Positions 7,414 to 14,812 of a stretch of DNA of 34,409 nt are shown piece by piece. The stretch is from Nocardia miyunensis NBRC 108239 (GTDB lineage Bacteria; Actinomycetota; Actinomycetes; Mycobacteriales; Mycobacteriaceae), in the NCBI RefSeq assembly GCF_001613065.1, contig NZ_BDBQ01000123.1:1-34409 (forward strand). Reading direction: 5' to 3'. The position numbers and the translations under genes were made by a program. The notes under the pieces were generated by a model. That model did not search any database and was not told where the DNA came from. It saw only the letters and a list, made by a program, of their open reading frames with translations. How positions within the stretch are numbered: position 1 is the first letter of the stretch; each line of letters begins with the position of its first letter.

Positions 7414-9102
7414 GTGACGCCTTCATCACCCGGAGATCCGGCGACAGGGCCGGATATGGGGTCCTCCGTGGTTGTGCCGACGGGCTCGTCCGGGCCCGAT
7501 ACTTCCGACGAATCAGCAGTGGCCGAGTCCGATGCGCCCGACGGGCGGTGGTGGCGCTCGGCGGTGTTCTATCAGGTCTATCCGCGCTCGTTCGCCGATT
7601 CCGGCGGTGACGGCGTCGGCGATCTGGGCGGCCTGCTGGACCGGCTCGGCTATCTCGAACTTCTCGGCGTGGACGCGCTGTGGATCTGCCCGGTGATGCG
7701 CTCGCCGATGGCCGACGGGGGTTACGACGTCAGCGATCCACGCGATATCGACCCGCTCTTCGGCGATGTCGCGGTGTTCGACGAGGTACTCGCCGAGGCG
7801 CACGACCGGGGGATGCGGGTCACCATGGATCTGGTGCCCAATCACACCAGCGACCGGCATCCGTGGTTCACCGCGGCGCTGGCGGCCGCACCCGGCAGCC
7901 CCGAACGCGATCGCTATATCTTCCGCGACGGCCGCGGTCCCGGCGGCGCCGAGCCGCCGAACAACTGGCCCAGTGTCTTCGGCGGGCCCGCGTGGACTCG
8001 CGTCACCGCCCCGGACGGCACGCCCGGCCAGTGGTACCTGCACATCTTCGCCGCCGAACAGCCCGATCTGAACTGGGAGAATCCCGAGGTCATCGCGGAT
8101 TTCGAGCGGACCATGCGGTTCTGGCTGGACCGCGGCGTCGACGGATTCCGCATCGATGTGGCGCACGGCATGGCCAAACCGGCGGACCTGCCCGATATGG
8201 ACCGCGTGGACACCCGGATGCTCGTGCACGACGACAGCGATCCGCGGTTCAACAATCCGGGAGTGCACGATATCCATCGCCGCCTGCGCAAGGTGCTCGA
8301 CGAATACCCGGACGCGGTGTCGATCGGCGAGGTGTGGGTGGACGACAACGCGCGTTTCGCCGAGTACGTGCGGCCCGACGAACTGCATCTCGCCTTCAAT
8401 TTCCGGCTCGCCGAGACGTCCTTCGACGCGGCGAAAATCCGTGCGGCGGTGGATAATTCGATCGCGGCGGTGGCATCGGTGGATGCCGTGCCGACCTGGA
8501 CGCTGTCCAATCACGACATCGAGCGCGAGGTCACCCGGTACGGCGGCGGGGCCGCGGGACTGCGCCGGGCGCGCGCGATGTTCCTGCTCGAGCTGGCCCT
8601 GCCGGGTGCGGTATTCCTCTACAACGGTTCGGAATTGGGCCTGCCCAACGTCGACGATCTGCCCGAGGACGCGCTGCGGGATCCGGTGTGGGAGCGGTCC
8701 GGGCATACCGAACGCGGTCGCGACGGGTGCCGGGTGCCGATTCCGTGGGAGGGGCGGCAGCCGCCGTTCGGGTTCACCAGCGCCGAGCGTTCCTGGCTGC
8801 CGATTCCGCCGCAGTGGGTCGGGCTGACCGTGGAGTCGCAGCTCGAGCGACTGGACTCGATGGTGTCGCTGTGCCGGATGGCGATCGAATTGCGCGGTGT
8901 GCGACCGGAATTCGCGGGAACCGGACTGGAGTGGTACGGCAGTCCGGCTGGATGCCTGGCCTTCCGGCGCACGGGCGGGTTGATCTGTGTGCTCAATACC
9001 TCACCCGTGCCCACGCCGCTGCCGCCGGGCGAGGTGCTGCTGTCCAGCGTTCCGATCGAGGGCGCGCTGCTGCCGCCGGATACGGCGGCGTGGCTGGTGT
9101 AG
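7414..9102 (+). CDS. aglA: GH13 alpha-glucosidase (alpha-amylase family)
   Basis: About 562 residues. All four GH13 signature regions are visible: DLVPNHTSDRHPWF (region I, near residue 140), GVDGFRIDVAH (region II, with the nucleophile Asp near 247), IGEVWV (region III, acid/base Glu near 306) and TLSNHDIER (region IV, near 366). The barrel opens with WWRSAVFYQVYPRSFADSGGDGVGDLGG, typical of oligo-1,6-glucosidase and maltase types. It should release glucose from alpha-linked oligosaccharides, probably in the cytoplasm, as no signal peptide is seen. The GTG at 7414 is chosen; CACTAT at 7400-7405 would give a leaderless transcript. ATG 7456 is an alternative. About 45 N-terminal residues before the barrel are low complexity. 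Confidence 0.93.
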   Translation: MTPSSPGDPATGPDMGSSVVVPTGSSGPDTSDESAVAESDAPDGRWWRSAVFYQVYPRSFADSGGDGVGDLGGLLDRLGYLELLGVDALWICPVMRSPMADGGYDVSDPRDIDPLFGDVAVFDEVLAEAHDRGMRVTMDLVPNHTSDRHPWFTAALAAAPGSPERDRYIFRDGRGPGGAEPPNNWPSVFGGPAWTRVTAPDGTPGQWYLHIFAAEQPDLNWENPEVIADFERTMRFWLDRGVDGFRIDVAHGMAKPADLPDMDRVDTRMLVHDDSDPRFNNPGVHDIHRRLRKVLDEYPDAVSIGEVWVDDNARFAEYVRPDELHLAFNFRLAETSFDAAKIRAAVDNSIAAVASVDAVPTWTLSNHDIEREVTRYGGGAAGLRRARAMFLLELALPGAVFLYNGSELGLPNVDDLPEDALRDPVWERSGHTERGRDGCRVPIPWEGRQPPFGFTSAERSWLPIPPQWVGLTVESQLERLDSMVSLCRMAIELRGVRPEFAGTGLEWYGSPAGCLAFRRTGGLICVLNTSPVPTPLPPGEVLLSSVPIEGALLPPDTAAWLV

Positions 9103-9196
9103 CACGGACGGTCGACCGGGTGCGTGAACGGACACGAACGGGTGAACAGGCTCACCAGTCCGACACGCTCTGGAAGGCATCGACTACCGTTGGGTC

Positions 9197-9469
9197 GTGA
9201 GCATTCTCGAGACAGTGCTGATCTTTGTCGGCATTCCGCTGGTGATCTACGCGGTCATCGCGGGGTTGTCGTTCCTCGGCAAGCCGTATCCCGGGGAGAA
9301 GCCGGTCCACTACAACCTCGGCGACAAGTGGACCGCGGACCCGGTGCTGTGGAGCGCGACCGACGAGGTGACCGGCCACGGCCACCACGACGCCTCGCAC
9401 GGCACCCACGACGCAATCGAATCCGCCGAGTCGGACCTGATCGGAGGCCGGGCAAGTGGCAAGTTCTAA
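9197..9469 (+). CDS. ctaJ: aa3-type cytochrome oxidase accessory subunit CtaJ
   Basis: A 90-residue protein with one N-terminal membrane segment (ILETVLIFVGIPLVIYAVIAGL) followed by a short soluble tail beginning FLGKPYPGEKPVHYNLGDKW and a His-rich stretch. This matches my memory of CtaJ, a small subunit found in the mycobacterial cytochrome bcc-aa3 supercomplex, which is encoded next to the DUF5130 gene as here. It would sit in the plasma membrane beside the oxidase. GTG start at 9197. The next gene overlaps its last 14 bases, so the two are co-transcribed and probably translationally coupled. The name rests on pattern and context, not a search. Confidence 0.8.
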   Translation: MSILETVLIFVGIPLVIYAVIAGLSFLGKPYPGEKPVHYNLGDKWTADPVLWSATDEVTGHGHHDASHGTHDAIESAESDLIGGRASGKF

Positions 9470-9920
9470 TTGGCCCGCGGTGGTCGAGGCCGACCTCCCG
9501 CACGGATTTGTCGTCACCACCAGCGGACGCGTTTCCGGGGTGCACGAGCCGGGCACCATCTTCCGGGAGGCGCCGTTCAGCGACACCGAGCGGTTGATCA
9601 TGGACAACACGCTCACCGAGGTCACCCGCGCCACCAAGGTCCGGTTCAACATCTTCATCGGTGATCTGGGCGCGGATTCGGCCGCCGGCGCCGATGCGAT
9701 CTTCCCGCACACTCCCGAGGCGGCGCGTTCGGTGCTCATCGCCGTGTCCCCGAACGACAAGGCCGTCGAGGTGCGTTCGGGCCGCGACGTCGCCGACCGG
9801 GTCAACGACCGGATCTGCCAGCTTGGCCTGACCGCTCTGCTGAGCTCCCTGCGTCAGGGTGAGCTGATCGACGGTCTGGTCTCGGCCGTGCGCGTCATGG
9901 GCTCGGCCATCGGCCGCTGA
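9456..9920 (+). CDS. DUF5130/TPM-like protein, putative respiratory supercomplex association factor (PRSAF1-like)
   Basis: A 154-residue protein without signal peptide. It contains a TPM-like alpha/beta core: TEVTRATKVRFNIFIGDLG, SVLIAVSPNDKAVEVRSG and a C-terminal helix LSSLRQGELIDGLVSAVRVMG. This is the pattern of the Rv2468c/MSMEG_4692 family, which I recall as a component (PRSAF1) seen in the M. smegmatis bcc-aa3 supercomplex. GTG start at 9456 with CGGAGG at 9442-9447. It overlaps ctaJ by 14 bases and ends just before a hairpin shared with the convergent racemase gene. The function in the complex is not established by this sequence. Confidence 0.8.
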   Translation: MASSNWPAVVEADLPHGFVVTTSGRVSGVHEPGTIFREAPFSDTERLIMDNTLTEVTRATKVRFNIFIGDLGADSAAGADAIFPHTPEAARSVLIAVSPNDKAVEVRSGRDVADRVNDRICQLGLTALLSSLRQGELIDGLVSAVRVMGSAIGR

Positions 9921-9934
9921 TCCCGCGCTGCTAC

Positions 9935-9969
9935 GTCTCTCCGCTCCAGCGTGTCGGGTGCGGAGAGAC
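9935..9969. terminator. Hairpin between convergent genes
   Basis: GTCTCTCCGC (9935-9944) pairs perfectly with GCGGAGAGAC (9960-9969) around a 15-base loop. It lies in the 83-base gap between the DUF5130 gene and the convergent racemase gene and can serve both. Confidence 0.7.
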
Positions 9970-10003
9970 TGTGCGTTTCGGGGCTGGTATGTGCGCGGGT
10001 CGC

Positions 10004-10729
10004 CTATCTCTCGAATCCGTTCAGTAGGCCCGTGTACTGCTTCGGAAGCGGTGCGGCGAACTCGCCGCGTCCGGACTTCCGCAGCCCCAGGGTGAGTAGC
10101 GATTGCACGGTCACGGTCGCCGCGCCGACACCGTCGACGACCGGCACCCCGACCTCGGTGGTCAGGTGATCGCACAGGTCGGCCATGCCCGCGCAGCCGA
10201 GCACGATCGCGTCGGAGTCGTCGGCGGCCACCGCGTTCCGGCATGCCTCGGCGATCACGCCGCGCACCTTCGGGTCGTCCAGTTCCAGCACCGGAATGTC
10301 GGTGGCGTGCACACCGCGGCAGAACCGTTGCATGCCATAGCGTTCGGCGAGGTCCCTCGCCTGCCCGGTGGTGCGTGCCAGCGTCGTGACGACGCTGAAT
10401 CCCCGGCCCAGGTGACTGGCGGCGTACATCGCGGCCTCGGCGATGCCGATCACGGGTCCGCGTGCCAGCTCCCGCGCGGCATACAGGCCCGGGTCTCCGA
10501 AACATGCGATGACATAGCCGTCCACCCCTTCGGTCTCGCCGCGGATGATCTCGGTCAGCAGCCCTGGAACGGACAGCGCGTCGTCGTAATGACTTTCGAT
10601 GGACGCCGGGCCCATGGTGTTGGTGACGGCCTCCACCATGGTGCCCGGAGCCGCGACGGCACGAGCGCACTGCTCGATCAACGCGGTCATCGACGCTGTC
10701 GTATTCGGGTTGATGACACGGATTCGCAC
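10004..10729 (-). CDS. Asp/Glu/hydantoin racemase family protein
   Basis: A 241-residue cytoplasmic enzyme of the hydantoin/allantoin racemase group. It starts with RIRVINPNTTASMTALIE, the typical N-terminus, and has the two catalytic Cys motifs: ACFGDPGLYAARE in the first domain and IVLGCAGMADL in the second. Members interconvert D and L forms of 5-substituted hydantoins or allantoin. The start is three bases after the stop of the permease gene, so they form one operon: the permease imports and this enzyme isomerises. No hydantoinase, allantoinase or carbamoylase gene is in the window, so the substrate is open. Confidence 0.9.
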   Translation of the reverse strand: MRIRVINPNTTASMTALIEQCARAVAAPGTMVEAVTNTMGPASIESHYDDALSVPGLLTEIIRGETEGVDGYVIACFGDPGLYAARELARGPVIGIAEAAMYAASHLGRGFSVVTTLARTTGQARDLAERYGMQRFCRGVHATDIPVLELDDPKVRGVIAEACRNAVAADDSDAIVLGCAGMADLCDHLTTEVGVPVVDGVGAATVTVQSLLTLGLRKSGRGEFAAPLPKQYTGLLNGFER

Positions 10730-10732
10730 GTC

Positions 10733-12244
10733 TCAGCTCTCTGTTGTCGCGGTCGTCGGTGACGGGACGGGAGTGCGCCGGGTCAGCAGGCGGTAGACCA
10801 CCAGACTCAGTCCACAACCGATGAACCAGCTGTACTGGGCGGCGGTGTACATCCCGGTGAGGTGGCCGGAGGTGAATACCGGGAACACGGCGACGATCGC
10901 GGCGATCACCGTCGCGATGATCGCGGACGGGTGGTAGCCCTTGCGATACCAGTAGATGCCCCGGGGCGAGAGCGTGAACAAGTCGTCGACGACGATGCGC
11001 TGTTTACGCACCAGGTAGTAGTCGGCGATCAGGACCCCGAACAGCGGACCGATGAAGGCGCCCAACGTTTCCAGCGTGTAATGGATGACCGTCGGGCTGT
11101 TGTAGAGGTTCCACGGGGTGATGAGCAGCGAACCGACCGCGGCGATCATGCCGCCGGCACGCCAGCTGATCTTCTGCGGGTTCACGTTGGAGAAATCGAA
11201 CGCGGGCGAGACGAAATTTGCGACGATGTTGATGCCGATGGTGGCGACCGTGAAGGTCAGCGCGCCGAGAATGATCGCCGTGGTGTTGTCGATCCGGGCC
11301 ACGGTCTGCACCGGATCGGTGATCAGCTGTCCGAAGACCGGTACCGTCAGTGACGCGGTCACCACCACGAGCAGCGAGAACACCAGGAAGTTGATCGGCA
11401 GACCGAGCAGATTGCCGCGGCGCACCACCGCGAAGCTCCTGCCGTACCTGGAGAAGTCGCCGAAGTTCAGCATCGGGCCGGAGAAGTACGACACGACCAG
11501 CGCTATCGCGCCCAGCATCACCGATATCGCAGACCAGCCGTGGTGGCTCACGGTGGCCAGATCGAGATTGATGTGGCGCCAGCCGCCCTTGGCGATCAGA
11601 TACCCGCACAGCACGAACATCACGACATAGACCGCCGGACCGCAAAAGTCTATGAACCGGCGGATCGCGTCCATGCCGCGCCAGAATACGCACGCCTGCA
11701 ACACCCACAGCACCAGATAGCTGGCCCAGCCCAGCGCCGAGAGGCCCAGGAAACCGTAATCGTTCACCTCGGCGTAGGCGGCCAGACTCGGAAACAGTTT
11801 GATCAGCACGACGTCCAGCGCCGCCGAGGCCAGATACGTCTGGATGCCGTACCAGGCGACCGCGATCAGACCGCGGATGATCGCGGGCAGGTTGGCGCCG
11901 AGCACCCCGAATGCGCTGCGGCACACCACCGGATACGGCACGCCGCCGCGCTGGCTGGGCTTGGCGACCAGATTGCACATCAGGTAGACGATGCCGATGC
12001 CGACGACCAGCGAGACCAGTACCTGCCAGCTCGCCAGCCCGAGGGCGAACAGGCTGCCCGCGGTGACGTAGCCGCCGACGCTGTGCACGTCCGACATCCA
12101 GAACGCGAAGATGTTGTACGAGCCCCAGGTCTGCTCGGGCAGGGGAGCCAGGTCCGTGTTGGTCAGTCGGGGGTCGTAGGTCGGCGTGCCGGTGGTCTCG
12201 GCGGCTACCGTGGCTGCCGGTGGCGGCGTTGCGATTTCGGTCAT
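10733..12244 (-). CDS. NCS1 family nucleobase/hydantoin/allantoin cation symporter
   Basis: A 503-residue polytopic membrane protein with about twelve hydrophobic segments. NCS1 features include the N-terminal LTNTDLAPLPEQTWGSYNIFAFWMSDVHSVGGYV block, the QRGGVPYPVVCRSAFGVLGAN loop and GPMLNFGDFSRYGR. These transporters move allantoin, hydantoins, uracil or related ureides with a cation. The ATG at 12244 is preceded by GGAAG; a GTG seven codons upstream is less likely. It is the first gene of a two-gene operon with the racemase. A near-perfect 20-bp direct repeat lies 70-110 bases upstream, probably the operator for the adjacent GntR regulator. Confidence 0.92.
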   Translation of the reverse strand: MTEIATPPPAATVAAETTGTPTYDPRLTNTDLAPLPEQTWGSYNIFAFWMSDVHSVGGYVTAGSLFALGLASWQVLVSLVVGIGIVYLMCNLVAKPSQRGGVPYPVVCRSAFGVLGANLPAIIRGLIAVAWYGIQTYLASAALDVVLIKLFPSLAAYAEVNDYGFLGLSALGWASYLVLWVLQACVFWRGMDAIRRFIDFCGPAVYVVMFVLCGYLIAKGGWRHINLDLATVSHHGWSAISVMLGAIALVVSYFSGPMLNFGDFSRYGRSFAVVRRGNLLGLPINFLVFSLLVVVTASLTVPVFGQLITDPVQTVARIDNTTAIILGALTFTVATIGINIVANFVSPAFDFSNVNPQKISWRAGGMIAAVGSLLITPWNLYNSPTVIHYTLETLGAFIGPLFGVLIADYYLVRKQRIVVDDLFTLSPRGIYWYRKGYHPSAIIATVIAAIVAVFPVFTSGHLTGMYTAAQYSWFIGCGLSLVVYRLLTRRTPVPSPTTATTES

Positions 12245-12314
12245 GTCGCGCTTCCGATCTTGCACATCCCCAGGGAGGGAAAGGGATTGTGGTGCGCGAC
12301 ACTAGTCAGACCGT

Positions 12315-12355
12315 ATTGCCTGGCTGTTGCGAGAAATTGCCTCGCTGTTGCGAGA
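12315..12355. promoter_or_regulatory. 20-bp direct repeat in permease promoter, candidate GntR operator
   Basis: Two copies, attgcctggctgttgcgaga (12315-12334) and attgcctcgctgttgcgaga (12336-12355), differ at one base and repeat with a 21-base period, about two helical turns. One copy holds a small palindrome, CTCGC-AACA-GCGAG on the minus strand. They sit between the GntR stop codon and the permease start, on the side expected for control of the permease operon. Confidence 0.6.
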
Positions 12356-12401
12356 AGGATATATCTTTGCGCGGCCCGTCCGGATCGGCGGGAAGCGCTG
12401 G

Positions 12402-13124
12402 TCAGAGCGTCGGATCGACGAACAGTCCGGTGTCGGTGGGCAATTGTGCCACCGCTCGGTTCAACCTGGTGTGATGCAGTTCGGCGGCCGCGAGCAGCGC
12501 TTCGGCGTCGCCGCTGAGGAAGGCCGCCAGCATCCGGTCGTGATCGGCGTGCAACCGCACGCGTTCACCCGTGCTGACGTGCACCATCGACTGCACGGGT
12601 TCGGTGATGTTCCAGGCGAATTCCAGCATGTGCACCAGCCGCGCCATGCCCGAGGCCTGGGTCAGGGCGAGATGGAAGTTGCGGCTCTCGCGGTGGTAGG
12701 CGGTCGAATCATCATCGCGCACAGCCTGTTCCAGGCGAGCGTGTGCCTCGGTCACCAGGCGGTGATCCTGCGGCGTGGCCGCGGTGACCGCCGCGGCCAG
12801 CGCCACCGATTCCAGTCGTTCCCGCACGACGTACAGCTCGTGCAATTCGGCCGTGGTCAACTGGGTGACCCGATAGCCGAAGTTGGGCCGGTGCTCCACC
12901 AGGCCCTCACCGATCAGCGTCTGCAGAGATTCCCGCACGGGGATGACGCTGACCGCGAACCGGTCGGCCAATGCCCGCAACGGCAGCCCGACGCCGGGCG
13001 GCACGTTGCCGTCCAGGATCAGCCGGCGCAGTGCGTCCAGGATCTCCTGCTGCGAATAGCCGCGTTCGAGGTCTCGAGGCGGGGTGAGCTGCGGTAGCTG
13101 GGGCAGGCGCGGGCGCGGGGGCAT
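12402..13124 (-). CDS. GntR family transcriptional regulator, FCD (FadR-type) subfamily
   Basis: A 240-residue regulator with the ATG at 13124. Residues about 25-85 are the winged helix of GntR proteins (ILDALRRLILDGNVPPGVGLPLRALADRFAVSVIPVRESLQTLIGEGLV in outline). The remaining part is an all-helical FCD domain with the metal/ligand His pattern (HRESRNFHLALTQASG, then HADHDRMLAAFLSGD and AELHHTRLNRAV). Such proteins usually repress catabolic or uptake genes and release DNA on binding a small acid. Its place immediately upstream of the permease-racemase operon, on the same strand, suggests that this operon is its target. The longer upstream frame belongs to a bioB remnant. Confidence 0.88.
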   Translation of the reverse strand: MPPRPRLPQLPQLTPPRDLERGYSQQEILDALRRLILDGNVPPGVGLPLRALADRFAVSVIPVRESLQTLIGEGLVEHRPNFGYRVTQLTTAELHELYVVRERLESVALAAAVTAATPQDHRLVTEAHARLEQAVRDDDSTAYHRESRNFHLALTQASGMARLVHMLEFAWNITEPVQSMVHVSTGERVRLHADHDRMLAAFLSGDAEALLAAAELHHTRLNRAVAQLPTDTGLFVDPTL

Positions 13125-13202
13125 CGGATCACCGTAAGCCGACCGGGCGTTCAGTTCTTGTCGTACGAGACGGCCGGTGCCTTTCCGCCCGATCGGATGA
13201 GC

Positions 13203-13602
13203 GGTGTTGAGGTTGTGGCTGTAGGCGTGTGCGCCTGCCGCCGAGAGTCTTTGGGTTGCCCCTCGTTCAGCAGTCCGAGGCACGCGCAGATCTCGACGTT
13301 CGGATTGTCGGTTTTGATTGCGGCGATGGTGTTTTCGATTCGGGTGATGTCGCGTTCGCCGGGACCTCGTCCGCTGGCGACGAGGCAGACGCGCTTCGCG
13401 CCCGCGCGTATCGCGTTATCGGCGATTTGCGCTGTCCTGTCCGGTGAGATCCACGAGTACTTCAGTACCTCGGATTCGGAACCGAGGCGCTGGGAGAGGT
13501 AGCCGCGGTCTTCGCCGCCAGCAGCGCCAACCCCTCGGCCCTCGGGGGAGCCACCCCGCCTAACGCCTTGTCTACCAAGAGATTCAACAATCCACTTGTC
13601 AT
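13203..13602 (-). pseudogene. bioB: Degenerate biotin synthase (bioB) remnant
   Basis: Pieces of one biotin synthase are found in order in three reading frames. The first starts at ATG 13602 with a good GAGAGG site upstream and reads MTSGLLNLLVDKALGGVAP then LALLAA, a normal BioB N-terminus. About 50-60 residues are then missing. The second frame resumes at GEDRGYLSQRLGS and continues through EVLKYSW, RVCLVASGRGP and EICACLGLLNEGQ. The third, after a single-base loss near 13275, reads QRLSAAGAHAYSHNLNT, the conserved HNLNT motif, and then the similarity stops. In the radical-SAM site, expected as CPEDCxYC, at least two cysteines are replaced (codons CGC and CTC, near 13493-13515). The gene cannot make an active enzyme. 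Confidence 0.85.
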
Positions 13603-13726
13603 GCCATGGCAACCTCTCTCGAGATTGAACGCTGTTCAAGTATGGCTGTGAACAGCTAATTCATAGTGCAACCAACTTCGAATGTTGACAGCGGTCGTAT
13701 GTTTGGGGTGCGTCTGGGCGGGTTTA

Positions 13727-13741
13727 TCTGCTGTGAGCAGA
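13727..13741. promoter_or_regulatory. PopR-box-like palindrome in front of the XRE regulator
   Basis: TCTGCT-GTG-AGCAGA is a perfect 6-3-6 palindrome 42 bases before the regulator's start codon. It overlaps a possible -10 (TTATCT, 13724-13729). The same 14 bases CTGCTGTGAGCAGA recur in front of the clpP pair. It resembles the TCTGCC-N3-GGCAGA motif I recall for PopR control of clpP3-clpP4 in Streptomyces. Confidence 0.65.
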
Positions 13742-13782
13742 ATTGGGGTGGGTGGCCGGGGCTGGGATCGTAGGCTCGGGAC

Positions 13783-14166
13783 ATGGCCGAGCATCCGCGA
13801 CTGCATTCCATTCCCGGTGGACGACACGATCGGCCGCGGCCGGAACCGGCGGAGCCGGTGGAGGAACCGCTGTGGCGCGAGGCGCTGGGGCGGCGGCTGC
13901 GGGCACTGCGAACCGAGCAGCGCGAGACGTTGGCCGAAACTGCCGGGCGCGCAGGCGTTTCGCCGCAGTATCTGTCCGAGGTCGAGCGCGGCCGCAAGGA
14001 TCCTTCCAGTGAGATGATCGCCGCACTCGCCGGAGCCCTCGGCGTCACCCTCATCGGCCTCACCGAACAGGTGGTGCGCGATCTACATCAGCAGCGCCGC
14101 ACCGCATTTGCCACCTCGGGCCCGCCGCGCACCGCGGGCCCGACCATGTACGCCTTGGCTGCGTGA
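13783..14166 (+). CDS. XRE family regulator of the ClgR/PopR type with C-terminal YALAA
   Basis: A 127-residue regulator. After a Pro/Glu-rich leader, residues about 35-95 form an XRE helix-turn-helix: LGRRLRALRTEQRETLAETAGRAG, then SPQYLSEVERGRKDPSSEMIAALAGALGV. This is the ClgR/PopR pattern (SxxYLSEVERGRKxPSSE), a group that controls clp protease genes in actinobacteria. It lies convergent to, and 18 bases from, a clpP pair. The C-terminus is MYALAA, matching the end of the SsrA tag, so the protein is probably a Clp protease substrate itself. A palindrome in its own promoter recurs upstream of the clpP genes. ATG start at 13783; the ribosome binding site is weak. Confidence 0.88.
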   Translation: MAEHPRLHSIPGGRHDRPRPEPAEPVEEPLWREALGRRLRALRTEQRETLAETAGRAGVSPQYLSEVERGRKDPSSEMIAALAGALGVTLIGLTEQVVRDLHQQRRTAFATSGPPRTAGPTMYALAA

Positions 14167-14184
14167 GCAATCGGCAGGACGTGC

Positions 14185-14775
14185 TCAGCCGACAGGGGCG
14201 AGAATTTTGTCGATCAGGCCGTAGTCGACGGCCGAATTGGCGGTGAATACCCGGTCGCGGTCGGTGTCGTGGCGGAGGGTTTCGATGTTCTGGCCGGTGT
14301 GGCGGGACAGGATGGATTCGATCTCCGCGCGCATGCGAACCAGTTCGTCGGCCTGGAGGATCAAATCGGGGATCGCGCCCTGGCCGCGGGTGGCGGGCTG
14401 GTGCAGGACGACGCGGCCGTGCGGCAGCATCGCGCGACGTCCCGCGGTGCCGCCCGCGAGCAGAACAGCGCCGACCGCGATGGCCTGGCCGACGCAGGTC
14501 GTCGCGACGGGTGAGCGGATGTACTGCATGGTGTCGTAGACCGCGAGCATGGCTGGCAGATCACCGCCCTCGCAGTTGATGTACAGGTTGATGTCCTGTC
14601 CGGGACTGTCCGCGTCCAGGTGGAGCAACTGCGCGATGAGAGCGTTGGCGACGCCCGCATCGATCGGCGTGCCCAGGTAGACGATTCGCTCGGTGAGCAG
14701 ATGTGAGTAGACGTCCATGATCCGCTCGCCGCGCGGATGCTGGGCGATGACGTTCGGGATCGTGTAGCTGGTCAT
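14185..14775 (-). CDS. ClpP-family protein lacking the catalytic serine (ClpR-like)
   Basis: A 196-residue ClpP homologue of normal length. The active-site block, canonically CxGQAASMG, reads CVGQAIAVG at residues 94-102: the catalytic Ser is Ala at position 100 (codon GCG). His125 (RVVLHQP) and Asp170 (LRHDTDRD) are in place with ordinary spacing. The usual GGSVxAG loop is changed to GGDLPAM. The protein should therefore be proteolytically dead but may still assemble into rings with its partner, as ClpR does in cyanobacteria and chloroplasts. It is the second gene of the pair, 37 bases after the active clpP, and ends 18 bases from the convergent XRE regulator. It is clearly an accessory, not housekeeping, ClpP. 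Confidence 0.92.
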   Translation of the reverse strand: MTSYTIPNVIAQHPRGERIMDVYSHLLTERIVYLGTPIDAGVANALIAQLLHLDADSPGQDINLYINCEGGDLPAMLAVYDTMQYIRSPVATTCVGQAIAVGAVLLAGGTAGRRAMLPHGRVVLHQPATRGQGAIPDLILQADELVRMRAEIESILSRHTGQNIETLRHDTDRDRVFTANSAVDYGLIDKILAPVG

Positions 14776-14812
14776 GATTGCACCTCGGCGGTCGTGGTGG
14801 TGGTCTGTTCGG

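Noticed and set aside
13125..13283. Longer N-terminus for the GntR regulator
   Set aside because: The extra residues include the SHNLNT motif of the bioB remnant; the regulator itself starts at ATG 13124 with a normal distance to its winged helix.
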